Source: a virus | Length of the DNA stretch: 64,000 bases | IMG/VR virus record: IMGVR_UViG_3300025141_000047 | Location: 28,799-92,798 of that record | Strand: one strand, 5' to 3' | Shown here: in pieces, positions 1 through 10,685 of the stretch | Numbering within the stretch: the stretch's first letter is position 1 | Layout: every line of letters begins with the position of its first letter | Notes under the pieces: model-generated | The model's input: only the letters and a program-made list of their open reading frames with translations | Database searches by the model: none | Told to the model about the DNA's origin: nothing | Made by a program: the position numbers and the translations under genes

Positions 1-2066
1 AGTTGCCGCCTCATTGAAGTTGGCGTTCCTCTATGGCAAAGAGGCATAATGAATGAATGGCCTTGCCTTCCAAATCGAACACGATGATGAGCGATTGGGT
101 TTCCTGTTTCAACCCCATTATTGGTTTGAGTCAATAAACTGCCTCTTTCTGTATGATCAGCCATCCTGTGTGAAGAAAATAAGCGTGTAGTCCCGCTTGG
201 AATTGTGCCAATGGCAACACTTGATTCTAAACCGAATGAGTCTTGTATTTTGCTATGTAAAATACGCTCACAATGGAAAATCAAAGTTCGGTCATGCGTG
301 TCATACTGAGAACATTCATCGCTATTTAGTTCAGCATCCCCCGCTTTTCTTGGATTAGGGGCGGATAACCCGCCCATTCCCCATGTTTGATTTGACCATG
401 CCTGAACACGATCATGACCACTACGGACAAATATGCCGCCTGGAATATCCTCTTGTTTGGGCAATTGTATTTTCAAATTAGGCGGAACTGAGTCATTTGG
501 CGCAGAAGGCCGAGTTATTGTTTCACCAGTGTTTGGATCCTCACGGCCAGTCAAAACTTCAAAATCCCTAATTACCGTTCCAAAAGGTGAACCGCCTTTG
601 AGCATCAATTTATTCCCTAAATCATCAACAACGGATATATCATCAAAAACACGATGCTCATTGCTGATTTGAAATAATACACGTTCTGTGTTTGTTTCGG
701 TTTTGGTTCTAAAGGTTCGAGCGTATGATTTTTGCGAACTATCATTTAATGTGTGTGCTGTTTGAACAGCCGCCGTATCAATATCGGTGAGATGGACTCC
801 ATTTGCGCCCGTAGCGACATAGTGATTGCTTCGGGGGTTGGTGTTTGGAAAAATGGACCTTGAATTTTCAAACCTGACAGAAAAGTCTGGGGCTGCTACG
901 TGATTTGTTTTCAATTCCACCCCATAGTCTAACTTCTCAATTCTTAAACGGCCATGTGTGGTCAAATCACCCTCAGTATCGGGGTGCAAAGAAACAATTC
1001 CGTGATATGCGGGTGCTTTTTGCACCCTATCAGGCGGAGGGATTGACGGCATTTGACATGAATTAAGACCTTCAATTGAAAAGCGATTATAGCCATGATT
1101 TGATGAATGTTGAGATGCAAGAATGCCGCTTCTTGAATCATAATTTAGTGCTGGTAAGCCCATGTTTCCGCCATCCATTGGTTTTGCGACCAATCGGTGA
1201 ACTCCAATACTCCCCATGCCTTGAATGAATGGACCGCCGTTTGCAGCACCCCAATACCCCCCATTTGTGCTTGGCGTATTCCGATCCCATGTGATTGCGA
1301 GAGTATGTTTTGGTGGCTCTCCAATGAGAGTAAAGACATTAGTTAATGTTGCACCTGCGGAGGGGGAACCTGTGAGAGTCATAATTGAAGGTATTGTTGC
1401 CTCAATTGTTGCGTATGATGAATGAACTGTGGCTGCCTTTTTGTATCGGAGAGTTGTATTTTCATAATCCCCATCAGCCATTCTTGGACTTCCTGTTGAT
1501 GAAGCGACTCTCAATGAAAATTCATTTGTCAATTCACTTGGAAAACCATTTTTGTTAAGGGTTGCGATTTCTAAATCAACAACTGTTTTGCCCGAACCTT
1601 GCGATTGAAAAACCACCGAATCTATTGTGTATTTTTCAGGAAGAGATTGTCGAATATATCTCGCACGTAGGTATTTTGTTAAATCCCTCTCCCCTTTCAT
1701 TTTGATTCTTCGAGAATTGATTTTGGCGGCAATAAAACGTGTTGCTTCTTCTGTTCCTAAATCATAGGTGTATAGAGCATTATTGTGATCGGCTTTTTGT
1801 TGTTTCAAATCAATTGCTATCACATTTTGTGCCTCAGCAATTGTGGCTGATGCCGCCGCCAAAGGAGTTCGGATTAGAAGCGTGACTCCCTGCCTCCAAT
1901 CTGTTGAATTGACACCAGATTCCCAGTCTTCGATTGTATCTTCATAGGCGGTATCAGGGTATGTGAGGTGCATAGCGAAAATACCCGAAGGATATTCACC
2001 AGTTGATGTTCTGCCCCATGAACCCGTTTCAGCAGGGAATACATACCGAGAATATGATTCAGCCAT
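1..2066 (-). CDS. Large tail-tip or adhesin-like protein, partial (3' end outside window)
   Basis: The frame is open from an ATG at 2066 to the left edge, giving at least 687 residues without a stop; the C-terminus is missing. A GGTGA Shine-Dalgarno-like site lies about 6 bases before the start, and the gene begins 5 bases after the stop of the preceding gene. The protein is rich in Ser, Thr, Asn and Gly with many short beta-prone stretches and has no signal peptide or membrane segment. It is the last gene visible downstream of the tail module, where virion fibres and baseplate proteins normally sit. I do not recognise a specific family; a tail or fibre role is inferred from position, size and composition. 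Confidence 0.6.
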   Translation of the reverse strand, partial: MAESYSRYVFPAETGSWGRTSTGEYPSGIFAMHLTYPDTAYEDTIEDWESGVNSTDWRQGVTLLIRTPLAAASATIAEAQNVIAIDLKQQKADHNNALYTYDLGTEEATRFIAAKINSRRIKMKGERDLTKYLRARYIRQSLPEKYTIDSVVFQSQGSGKTVVDLEIATLNKNGFPSELTNEFSLRVASSTGSPRMADGDYENTTLRYKKAATVHSSYATIEATIPSIMTLTGSPSAGATLTNVFTLIGEPPKHTLAITWDRNTPSTNGGYWGAANGGPFIQGMGSIGVHRLVAKPMDGGNMGLPALNYDSRSGILASQHSSNHGYNRFSIEGLNSCQMPSIPPPDRVQKAPAYHGIVSLHPDTEGDLTTHGRLRIEKLDYGVELKTNHVAAPDFSVRFENSRSIFPNTNPRSNHYVATGANGVHLTDIDTAAVQTAHTLNDSSQKSYARTFRTKTETNTERVLFQISNEHRVFDDISVVDDLGNKLMLKGGSPFGTVIRDFEVLTGREDPNTGETITRPSAPNDSVPPNLKIQLPKQEDIPGGIFVRSGHDRVQAWSNQTWGMGGLSAPNPRKAGDAELNSDECSQYDTHDRTLIFHCERILHSKIQDSFGLESSVAIGTIPSGTTRLFSSHRMADHTERGSLLTQTNNGVETGNPIAHHRVRFGRQGHSFIMPLCHRGTPTSMRRQ

Positions 2067-2071
2067 TGTAT

Positions 2072-5000
2072 TCACCACTTGATTCTTGACGCATACCATG
2101 AGGTCGCATCAGCATAACTCATGCCACGCTTCCATAAAGCAACATCGGATAGGAACCCCGCAAAATGGATAGGTCCAGCCGAGTTCTTGCCATCGCCAAA
2201 AGAACCGCCAGTTCCCGTCACGCCGTATGTCGCCGCACCTGTTTGAAGTGCGGTGAAGTAATCTTGATGCGGTGCAGTTATTGTCTGCCCCCCTTGTGTA
2301 GTCCAACCAGCAAGCAATTTCACGTATGGCGCACCAATCAAAGCACAACCAATTGTAGTCATGTCTTTATCCCGAATTGTTTGAAGTGCCGTTGGAACAT
2401 CTGGGTGATCAGCATCGCCGCCCGAATATCCACTTGCTTGTGTTTCAAAGGTGTTTTTCTTGTTTGGGGAGACTCCCAATGTCCCGTAATTTTGGTCGGA
2501 AACGCTCACAAGGTATGGCGAATAATCAAAAATACCTGCTTCAATCGCCCCTGTTAAGGGGTTGGTAATTCCAACAGTATTGCCCATGTAAAGAAAAGCG
2601 GGAGTTGCCCCACCAGGATCTCTCCCCGCCATAATGAAAGTATGGGCTGATGAAACAACTTCAACTGTTCCGCCAGATACAGTGCTTGGAACAAGAACTG
2701 ACGTTGCTAAAGGACTATTATTTGGATGCGGGTAAAGTTGTTCTGGGAATGAGATCGCAACTGAGATGGCGTTTTTAGTTGTCCCTCCGTGTGCGACAGA
2801 CGGTGAACCTCCAATATGCAATCCGTAAGGTTTCCCATTAGGGGTTCCATCATCGTAAATTGAATGAAAAATAGGTCCTGTTGCGTAATCTGGATTTGAA
2901 GTGGGAGGTCTAAAAATGGCTGAAACAGCCCAACTCGCCCCCAATGGGTTAAAGTCTTTGATTTCACCATGCTCGGCTTCAATTGTTCCTGAATTGTTGT
3001 TAAACAATGCTACAACATCTCCGTGATGGAACAATTTTACTTGGGCATTGTTGGTAGGGTGTTGCATCACTTCATGAGGATGAGTTGGACCATCAATATA
3101 AGCCCCAAAGCCATTTGCCGATGTAATCCGCAACTTTCGATTATACAGGTCTTCTCTCCAAAGGGTATTGGCTTGAGTCAAAGCACCAGTTCCTACGTCT
3201 TCTGTTGAATCATACAGGCTATTTGTTAATCGTGCATAAAAAGCACATTTTCCTTCTGGCTCATTGTTTTGATTCAATACTGTTTGATGATGGAATCCTT
3301 TGAGAGTATCGTTGTTGATCGTGTCTTCATTTTTAACATCTGTAAAGTCTAAAATCGCCACAGGTGCGGTCATTTCTCCGATATTTTGAAAACCTGAAAA
3401 ACCAGTCGGACCTTTTGAAAGAGCGTGTTTGTAAAAATCGGAATAATCGTTATCTGTGCCGTCGCTTATATCAAAAGTCAATCCAGTGTGGCCTCCGCCA
3501 AAGAAAAGAATGCCTTCGGAATCCATCAATGGATAAAGGAACTCAATTTCTTGCCCTACTTCTTCATCAGCAGGGGTGTTAAAAGCCCCCTCATAGAAGA
3601 ATTTGACAAACTTATCTGGGTCTTCAAGAGGGGTGACATACTCCAAATAACATTCGCCCAAAGCACTTTCCGAACCTTGATTGATTGCGATATTTGAAAA
3701 AGTCGCCAATTTATTGTTGATACGAACCAGCCCTAACGCCGACCCTGTTCCAATTGTTTGTCTTGATTGTAAAGTTCGTAAAAAGTAATCCATGACCTTT
3801 CCCTCCACAGTCATGTAAATGAATCGTTTAGCCCCATTATCCCAATTATACGAACCATTACTTGAAGAAAGCCCCGTTGCTGTGGATTTGGTTTTTGCTT
3901 TGAAAATAGACCCAACTCCGTTGTATTCTCTCAAATTTGCATCGGAATCGTTGTAATGGCTAATTGCCCCATGAGGTGCGCCAGTAAAGGTTGTAATTGG
4001 GACAAAGGCTTCTCCATCAGCACCAAGAGGCATTGGTGCGGGAAAAGAGTTCAATTGATACGATTTACTGTTTGTTGCCAACAGCCCTCCATGACCTATG
4101 GCTTGAATTGGTTGATAGGGATAAACCGATCTGTTTGAAATCCAAACCGCAAACTCTCGCCCTGTTGCACCTGGAACGGTGCTATGAATCACAATTGAGA
4201 GTCCTGATTCTCCGTTTCGAGATACCACTTCCGAACCAATGAAAGAACGGACATAACCCATGTGGCCTCCCGTATTCCTTGAGGAACCCTCCAAAGGAGT
4301 ATCATAAGCACTTGACCCTGAATCATTCTTTGCTTGGGGGTGGCCTCCCATGTTTATTTGCCGAATCAATTCATTAACACATTCGGAAAAACCGTTTGAT
4401 TTCAAAGCAATGTTGCGTAGCGAATAGATGTTTGGAATGACGTATTTCAAATCATCTCCATCTGCGTTGATTCCTTTTAATCCTGTGAAATTTTGATGGC
4501 AAATAACTGGTTCACGTAATTCTCGGTTATTATTTGAGCCATACTCATTGAAAATATCCCATTCCAGCCCTCCAAAACCAATATGATCGGGGATTATCAA
4601 AAAATCCTTTAAGCCACTTAAATTAAACGTGTGAGAACTATTAACTCCTAAAAGGGCATCAATTTGCGCCTTGAACAAATCAGCCATACCTGCCGAACTT
4701 GATGAATAATCCAATTTTATTGATTGGGTATGACCTGTAATATCATTTACGATCACGCCACCCAAAGTCACGGTTGCCCCCAAAAAAACTTTACTTGTAG
4801 CCGTTGGTGCTACTGCTGTTAAATTAAGGGCTTCATCACGTTGAGGATAACGTAGGAATGATTCATCAACATAGATTCGATTTGTTGCGTTGTCTATTTT
4901 GTGAACCCTCATCATGTGATAAGTGCAATATCCGAGATCTTCTTTTCCAGTCGGCGCAACAAACCCCTCTCCAACAGTGATGTAAAATTTCTTCCCCAAA

Positions 5001-7066
5001 ACGCCAGTTGATGGGTTAATTTCTGGACCATTGCTGTTTTGAAGCGTGTCATTAAAAAATGGTTCTGTATCATCAACTTGAATGTAAGAATTAGCAGTTC
5101 CGAGAGTTAGGGCATGACCTGTAATCACCGCTTGTATTGAAGGCATTTGTGCTTTTAATCCAAAAGAAAGGTTGTTTGCGGTGGCTTCAAAAGCAATTGA
5201 GTTGTCAAATTCAATTGCCGCTTTGGAGTCTTGCATCCCCCAATCAATAGAATGTCTTGCTTCATAATCTCTCATTTGAACACGATTTTTAGCCGTCATT
5301 GTGCAATCAAGAGTAAGTAAAACCTCGTTCCCAATAGGGTGTATTGAATCGTCTATTCCGTTTGTTTCTTTATAGATGCCATCAACGTCATAGAACATTG
5401 AAGGGAATAAAGGCAATTCAACCAAAGCACGTGTTGAGGCGTAGTCTGTTGATGTTTGCCTATCATTTCTAACCGATACATTCCCTGAACTAACCAACCG
5501 ATCTTTCCATCCTTCTAAAAATCGGTGTTCAACCCATTCTGGTTTTTGATCAGCCCCCCCTTGACCAACGCCGCCTAAAGTCAAAGAAACAGTTGGTGTC
5601 CCAACATCGCCAATCTCCTTGATTGGAATGCTTTCACCAAGATTGAGGTTTCGAGATGTTTCTTTATCGGTTATATCCATCAATTTTGAACGGCCACGTA
5701 TTTCAAGACTTGCATTGCCGTTTTTTATTGTCGTGTTGAACTCTTCGGCACGACCTCGAAGTAAAGCAATTTCAATTGAAACTAAAGACGGATTTCTTGA
5801 TTCGCTTTCTGTCAAAAAATCATCAAAAACAGCATATCTGTTTTTATTTGCAGGTGAAACCAATAGCAAATGTTGATTTTGTTTCACCATGTTGTCAATA
5901 ACATTGAAAACTTGAAGCGTGGATCGTGTCAATTGCGAAGGAGTATTTGTGACCCCATCATAACTTGATAAATCGCTTCCAACATTTGATTTGACGGTCA
6001 TGACATGGTGACTGGGGTTTGCTGTTTCATCGGGGGTGTTTGGGTTCAATACTGCTTTTGGATAGCCATACCCCAACAGACTATCCTTTCTTGTCAATAG
6101 GCAATCGGAGATGTCAATAAAAGGAGAGGGAAAAGAACCTCCAAAGCCGTGTGTTTTGAGAAGGTGGGATTTAATCGGTCTTTTGAACTCTTTTGAAGGC
6201 AATGAAATAATGCCTCCTGGCGCAGTTATTGAAAGTTGAACATCGGAACTGGTTCCAGGTGGTGATGAATAAGGTTTGAGAAGAATGTCGGACAAACTAC
6301 GAAAAACACCTGTTGATACTTCATATAGGGTCGTTGATGCGGGAATCATTTTTTCAACGATTAAATAGCCCTTATGCTCTCCTTCAACGTGATAAGGTCG
6401 TTGATTAACATTGACTTGAGTTGGTGTTAAAGAAACGCCAGCAACAACCTGCCCCGTTAAATCAATGGCGTTGTAATGAACCAAAATCCGACTTGGACCA
6501 CCTGCACTTGTCAAAATTGAAGGAGATTCAATCGAAGCAATAAATGACTCTTTAGTGGGGGTCAAATGCTTGATATATCCATCATTTGTGGGCTTATCAT
6601 CCACCAAAACTGCCTCATGATCGGTGTCTAAACCTTTGATCATGAAGGGCTTTACATCATCAACCGCAATTGCTATGATTTCATCATACACTGATGAAGA
6701 AAGAGTTGCAGCAACATTTGAATTGTAAGAGCCAATCCCTGCTTGAATCACCATTCTATTGAATGGGTTTCCGCCTGAATCTGTTGAATACGATGTTTTG
6801 CTTTTGTTTGAAATTGATGTTGCTTCTCCCAAAAAGACCTTTTCAGTGATATTTACAGAATCGTTTTGCTTCAAAATGGATTGTAGCGACACTTGATCTG
6901 TTTTGTAAATAAACTCATCAACAACTCCTTGAATTGTTTGCTTTACAACTTGCTCATCTGGTGTCGGCATTTGATGTAGGAAAAACTCACCCTCCACTTT
7001 ATTGTAAGAAGTCATGCCTGACATTCCCGCCAAACCTTCATCGTTTGATTCGTTTAAATCAGCCAT
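2072..7066 (-). CDS. Giant tail/adhesin-like protein, 1664 aa
   Basis: This is the longest gene in the window. The ATG at 7066 overlaps the upstream stop as TGATG; an in-frame TTG one codon earlier is less likely. The sequence is beta-rich, with many Gly, Asn, Ser and Thr residues and few Cys. The last 300 residues look like a concanavalin A/LamG-type jelly roll: a stretch around WAVSAIFRPP, a ..GLHIGGSPS.. stretch and a final GFLSDVALWKRGMS, the usual closing strand pattern of such domains. A virion tip or host-adhesion protein is inferred from the size, the lectin-like end and the location after the tape measure and other tail genes. No catalytic motif was recognised. Confidence 0.6.
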   Translation of the reverse strand: MADLNESNDEGLAGMSGMTSYNKVEGEFFLHQMPTPDEQVVKQTIQGVVDEFIYKTDQVSLQSILKQNDSVNITEKVFLGEATSISNKSKTSYSTDSGGNPFNRMVIQAGIGSYNSNVAATLSSSVYDEIIAIAVDDVKPFMIKGLDTDHEAVLVDDKPTNDGYIKHLTPTKESFIASIESPSILTSAGGPSRILVHYNAIDLTGQVVAGVSLTPTQVNVNQRPYHVEGEHKGYLIVEKMIPASTTLYEVSTGVFRSLSDILLKPYSSPPGTSSDVQLSITAPGGIISLPSKEFKRPIKSHLLKTHGFGGSFPSPFIDISDCLLTRKDSLLGYGYPKAVLNPNTPDETANPSHHVMTVKSNVGSDLSSYDGVTNTPSQLTRSTLQVFNVIDNMVKQNQHLLLVSPANKNRYAVFDDFLTESESRNPSLVSIEIALLRGRAEEFNTTIKNGNASLEIRGRSKLMDITDKETSRNLNLGESIPIKEIGDVGTPTVSLTLGGVGQGGADQKPEWVEHRFLEGWKDRLVSSGNVSVRNDRQTSTDYASTRALVELPLFPSMFYDVDGIYKETNGIDDSIHPIGNEVLLTLDCTMTAKNRVQMRDYEARHSIDWGMQDSKAAIEFDNSIAFEATANNLSFGLKAQMPSIQAVITGHALTLGTANSYIQVDDTEPFFNDTLQNSNGPEINPSTGVLGKKFYITVGEGFVAPTGKEDLGYCTYHMMRVHKIDNATNRIYVDESFLRYPQRDEALNLTAVAPTATSKVFLGATVTLGGVIVNDITGHTQSIKLDYSSSSAGMADLFKAQIDALLGVNSSHTFNLSGLKDFLIIPDHIGFGGLEWDIFNEYGSNNNRELREPVICHQNFTGLKGINADGDDLKYVIPNIYSLRNIALKSNGFSECVNELIRQINMGGHPQAKNDSGSSAYDTPLEGSSRNTGGHMGYVRSFIGSEVVSRNGESGLSIVIHSTVPGATGREFAVWISNRSVYPYQPIQAIGHGGLLATNSKSYQLNSFPAPMPLGADGEAFVPITTFTGAPHGAISHYNDSDANLREYNGVGSIFKAKTKSTATGLSSSNGSYNWDNGAKRFIYMTVEGKVMDYFLRTLQSRQTIGTGSALGLVRINNKLATFSNIAINQGSESALGECYLEYVTPLEDPDKFVKFFYEGAFNTPADEEVGQEIEFLYPLMDSEGILFFGGGHTGLTFDISDGTDNDYSDFYKHALSKGPTGFSGFQNIGEMTAPVAILDFTDVKNEDTINNDTLKGFHHQTVLNQNNEPEGKCAFYARLTNSLYDSTEDVGTGALTQANTLWREDLYNRKLRITSANGFGAYIDGPTHPHEVMQHPTNNAQVKLFHHGDVVALFNNNSGTIEAEHGEIKDFNPLGASWAVSAIFRPPTSNPDYATGPIFHSIYDDGTPNGKPYGLHIGGSPSVAHGGTTKNAISVAISFPEQLYPHPNNSPLATSVLVPSTVSGGTVEVVSSAHTFIMAGRDPGGATPAFLYMGNTVGITNPLTGAIEAGIFDYSPYLVSVSDQNYGTLGVSPNKKNTFETQASGYSGGDADHPDVPTALQTIRDKDMTTIGCALIGAPYVKLLAGWTTQGGQTITAPHQDYFTALQTGAATYGVTGTGGSFGDGKNSAGPIHFAGFLSDVALWKRGMSYADATSWYASRIKW

Positions 7067-9435
7067 CAAATCACCGTATATTTGTCAATAAAATAACCTT
7101 GAACTTGTTGTCTTTCAGCATCCGACAACGCCTTATCATACAGAATTATTTCTGCAAATTCGGTGTTTTGGGGTGCTTTATTGTTTGCCGTTCCTGTTTT
7201 AGCGGCAGGGTCGGTGGTTAAAGCCCTGCCGAATAGACCGAAAAGGCGGTCATCGAAACGGAATGGGGTCACTACTTTTCCTACAAAGGTTGATGCAGCA
7301 AAACCATGTTCATGAATAATTGCATTTGTAGTTGCGTGATTGAAAGTTAAGGAGAACAAACCAGCAAGGAAAAAGCCATTTGAAGTTGCCCCACTTGGGG
7401 TCACGGTTGTTTGATTTGTTGTTGCGCCGTTGTTTGTTAAATTGTAATTAGAAGCAGTTGTTCCTTGACCAAAGAATGTTTTTGACGTTGATGCGTTTTC
7501 CCCTATGAAATCATAGGCCGTAAGAGGGGAATATGTAGGCTGATAAGCCATGAAAAACACTGTAAATCCGCCAGTCCCTAAATTATGCGTTATCTCTTTC
7601 GATTCCCCGTCATTTGTTCCAATGTTCACCAATGCGCCATCACTTGAAGTAATTTTCAAAGAAGGATAAGAATTGAAGTTGGGGCTTTGGGCTTGATATG
7701 CCCATGTTCCCACAGCATAAACGCCAAAGTCGTTGCCGCTTTTGTCTGGAAGGTGAGTCACGGTTGCGCCATCGGATAATCCCGTCAAACCATTGACTGG
7801 CAACCAAAGAAGCATATTGCTCTTTAGAGGGGGGTCTGGCTCATCAACTTCGCTCGTTGATGGCGCAGTTCCAATTGTTGAAGGGATTCGGCTTTGTGTT
7901 GAAACAAAGTATGCGGTGTTGTTGTTTCCACTACGATCTGTAAATCGTTGCGATTGAGTAAAAGCCGCCCTTGTAAAAGCGTCTTTTTGGCGGGTCACTT
8001 GATTCGCAACGGCAGCAGATGTATTTTTGTTCCCTCCATCCAAGACCAAATCTGCATTTCCTAAAACCAACCAAATTGGCGTTCCATCGGCATGATCAAA
8101 CAAGAATCCTTGACCCTTTGGGTGATTCTCAATGGTTGCTGCGGTTGTTGCATCATTGGCGAGATGAACAGATTGACAAATGACTCTATTATTGGCGAAG
8201 TCAAGTGAAATAATACGGATTCTTTCTATTGGGTTGTTCATGGGGTCTAAATCATCGGTTGTTGAAAGGAATATATCTGTCCCACTTGTGATGTTTCGAG
8301 TTCGGCCACTTGCTGTTTTCGCCACACCTGTTATTGGGTGTGTTCCTGATTGATTGATAACAGCATTCAAAGAAGAATGCTTGATACGATCCGATTCGAG
8401 ATAATCCAAAGAACCTATATTTGTCCCATAAGTGTAAGCATTGAGATTCAATGTTGATGAAAACCACGTTTGAGAACTTATGTCCTTCAAAGGCAAACCA
8501 GTAGCCAACGATGCTAATTTTTCTAAAGCCGAATAGGTGTCATTGTTTCCGTCTTGCATATCATAAATACGAAAATACCCTAAGTCATTGATATTTTGAA
8601 AATCATAGCCCAAGCACACCAAAGGCGTATCGAACACATTTGATTTTCTCAAAACACCATCTCGACCCTGCGTGGGAGATGATTCGTTTTTGTTGTTGAA
8701 AAAGTGAAGCGAAGGAAAATCTATTTCGTCTTCAAAGTCCCAAAGACCAATTGTTTGATCGTTCACTGTCAAAGGTTGCAGCAAAGGAGGGTTCATTCCT
8801 TTTTCAATACTGATACTTTCAATAATTCCCCTATATTCCCCCCCTCTCCCTCCAATGAAAAGGTCCGATGAAACATTGTCTAAAATCCGTTGTTCAATGA
8901 GATTCAAGGAAGCAACCAAATTTGTGTTCACATAAAGGCGCAATTCATCACCTGTAAATTGAGCAGTAATGAGCATCAATGGTTGCGCCCCTTCGGATAT
9001 GTCGTCTGGGAGGTGTTCTCCGCCCCCGTATGACCCAGAATGGGCTTCATTCAAGGTATTCACGTTAAAGGGGGAAGTGATCGTAAAAACACGGCCAATG
9101 CAATGTATTGAGAATTGGATTGGTGCTGCTTTGAAAGGATGCCCTACTTTCAATTCAAAACAACCTGGTTTGATTACGACTGTTCCGCCATAATTTGGGA
9201 CAACATAGGCATTGATAGTGAATGCACTAAGGATTGAATTAAGTGGGTTTGATTCAATAGGCCGATGTATTCTCCCAATCTTTGTAGCATGGCTCTTTAC
9301 GGTTGTAGCACTTCCAGAATATGTTGGGTGCAAGAGATTTAGTCCTGATTCCTTGAATTGACCCGTAGGAACCACTATTCCATCGGTAAAGCCATTGAAA
9401 CGAATGGCGTTGCTTTTGATTCTGTGTAGCCCCAT
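7066..9435 (-). CDS. LamG/concanavalin A-like tail protein, 789 aa
   Basis: The chosen start is the ATG at 9435, two bases after the upstream stop at 9437; a longer reading from 9519 would overlap the upstream gene by 83 bases. At least two lectin-like regions are visible. One is around residues 60-240, with the ..LYVNTNLVASLNL.. and ..IGGRGGEYRGIIESISIEKG.. pattern typical of LamG strands, followed by IGLWDFEDEID. The second is in the C-terminal third, around LLWLPVNGLTGLSDG..LPDKSGN and ending AEIILYDKALSDAER, which is the classic closing motif of LamG/Con A-like domains. Such domains in tail proteins usually bind surface glycans. The receptor-binding role is inferred. Confidence 0.65.
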   Translation of the reverse strand: MGLHRIKSNAIRFNGFTDGIVVPTGQFKESGLNLLHPTYSGSATTVKSHATKIGRIHRPIESNPLNSILSAFTINAYVVPNYGGTVVIKPGCFELKVGHPFKAAPIQFSIHCIGRVFTITSPFNVNTLNEAHSGSYGGGEHLPDDISEGAQPLMLITAQFTGDELRLYVNTNLVASLNLIEQRILDNVSSDLFIGGRGGEYRGIIESISIEKGMNPPLLQPLTVNDQTIGLWDFEDEIDFPSLHFFNNKNESSPTQGRDGVLRKSNVFDTPLVCLGYDFQNINDLGYFRIYDMQDGNNDTYSALEKLASLATGLPLKDISSQTWFSSTLNLNAYTYGTNIGSLDYLESDRIKHSSLNAVINQSGTHPITGVAKTASGRTRNITSGTDIFLSTTDDLDPMNNPIERIRIISLDFANNRVICQSVHLANDATTAATIENHPKGQGFLFDHADGTPIWLVLGNADLVLDGGNKNTSAAVANQVTRQKDAFTRAAFTQSQRFTDRSGNNNTAYFVSTQSRIPSTIGTAPSTSEVDEPDPPLKSNMLLWLPVNGLTGLSDGATVTHLPDKSGNDFGVYAVGTWAYQAQSPNFNSYPSLKITSSDGALVNIGTNDGESKEITHNLGTGGFTVFFMAYQPTYSPLTAYDFIGENASTSKTFFGQGTTASNYNLTNNGATTNQTTVTPSGATSNGFFLAGLFSLTFNHATTNAIIHEHGFAASTFVGKVVTPFRFDDRLFGLFGRALTTDPAAKTGTANNKAPQNTEFAEIILYDKALSDAERQQVQGYFIDKYTVI

Positions 9436-9436
9436 T

Positions 9437-10684
9437 TCACAACCCCACCAACTGTTCGACTGGCGCAAGTTGTAGTTGATATTCCCATACCGAAGCCCCC
9501 GCTTCATAACCTGGATCAAAAGACTGAACTACAACAGGAATCGCAACTCCTTGCCGCAAAAATGGATTAGGTCGAACTGGTTTGTTGTTGATAATATCCA
9601 CTGGGTCATACTGTTCAGTATTTGATTCAGCCGAATGATCGGTTCCAGGTCCAGCAGGTATCAAAAATTGCCTCAACTCTTTATTCCCTGATGTTGAAGC
9701 AATAAGCGTTTCATAGGGGATTCTCACACCAATGATGTATTTTTTTACAGACTTTGCTTGGTCTATTCTCAAAAATTGGGATGAATCAAAAGAAGCGATA
9801 GAATCTGGTAAATCAATTAACGAACCTGTCAAAACCTGTGGGCTAATCAAAGCACCACCAGCACTTGGGTTTGTAATTGAGTTGATGAGATCTTGTAATT
9901 TATCCCCTTTTGTCATTTTAACTCCCGTCACGCCACCAGACATATTGCTTACAAAGAATTGCGAATCCCATGATGTTTTGTTGCCGTCTTTCGTCATTTG
10001 CACTACTGTTGATGTGTTGCCACCAGAACCAGTTGCTACATTGGAAACTGTGATGTGTTCATTTGAATAAGTTCCCGTTGAACCCGTTTGATTTTGATAT
10101 GATACAGCCGCAGCCTGTCCCGCTTTTGTTGAAACAGCCACTTCTGTTGTTAAAGCCACCGTTGCAGTATCAACTTTGATGTTTGCAGCGTTTAACGCAT
10201 TTACAATTGCTGTTGAAAGTGTTGAGGTATTGGTGGTTGATGAATAATCAACATAAACAATGCTTTGGGTTGCTACAACACTTGACAAAGCACCATTATT
10301 CAAAATGATTTCAACAGATTCACCGAGATCGGCATCAATTTGCCCCTTTGTTTGAAACTTAATTGTAGCACCATGCAATTTTGGTTTTATTGTAGTCCAA
10401 TTAACCCCGTATGAATTAAACCATGAAGTCGCCCCTGCGCTTCCAAAAGAAAGAGATAAGTCCATTGACATTTCAGCAGAAGAACTTCCTGTGGCTTGTT
10501 CATCATCTGTAATGATCCCATCTATAACAATCGCAACTGAGGGTTGGTTCAAATCCAATGCGGCACGTGTAGCCAAAAGAGGGATTTGATGAACCAAAAC
10601 GTTTCTTTGAATTGAAATCCCAATGTTTGTTGCTTCGAGTTCAATAATTGTGCTATCTCTTTTGATAAGTTGAATCATTGGCAT
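9437..10684 (-). CDS. Tail module protein, 415 aa, unknown
   Basis: The ATG at 10684 follows the tape measure stop by one base (TGA-G-ATG) and has a strong Shine-Dalgarno site (GGGGTGAT). The protein lies immediately downstream of the tape measure gene, where distal-tail or baseplate hub proteins are usually encoded. The middle is Ala/Thr/Ser-rich and probably beta-structured; the N-terminus (MPMIQLIKRDSTIIELEATN) reads like a beta-strand-rich distal tail protein and the C-terminus ends with an aromatic strand pattern (WEYQLQLAPVEQ). No family signature is certain. A distal-tail or tail-tip adaptor role is inferred from gene order only. Confidence 0.5.
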   Translation of the reverse strand: MPMIQLIKRDSTIIELEATNIGISIQRNVLVHQIPLLATRAALDLNQPSVAIVIDGIITDDEQATGSSSAEMSMDLSLSFGSAGATSWFNSYGVNWTTIKPKLHGATIKFQTKGQIDADLGESVEIILNNGALSSVVATQSIVYVDYSSTTNTSTLSTAIVNALNAANIKVDTATVALTTEVAVSTKAGQAAAVSYQNQTGSTGTYSNEHITVSNVATGSGGNTSTVVQMTKDGNKTSWDSQFFVSNMSGGVTGVKMTKGDKLQDLINSITNPSAGGALISPQVLTGSLIDLPDSIASFDSSQFLRIDQAKSVKKYIIGVRIPYETLIASTSGNKELRQFLIPAGPGTDHSAESNTEQYDPVDIINNKPVRPNPFLRQGVAIPVVVQSFDPGYEAGASVWEYQLQLAPVEQLVGL

Positions 10685-10685
10685 C

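Noticed and set aside
9436-9519. Longer N-terminus of the LamG-like protein
   Set aside because: It would overlap the upstream gene by 83 bases; the ATG at 9435 directly follows the upstream stop.
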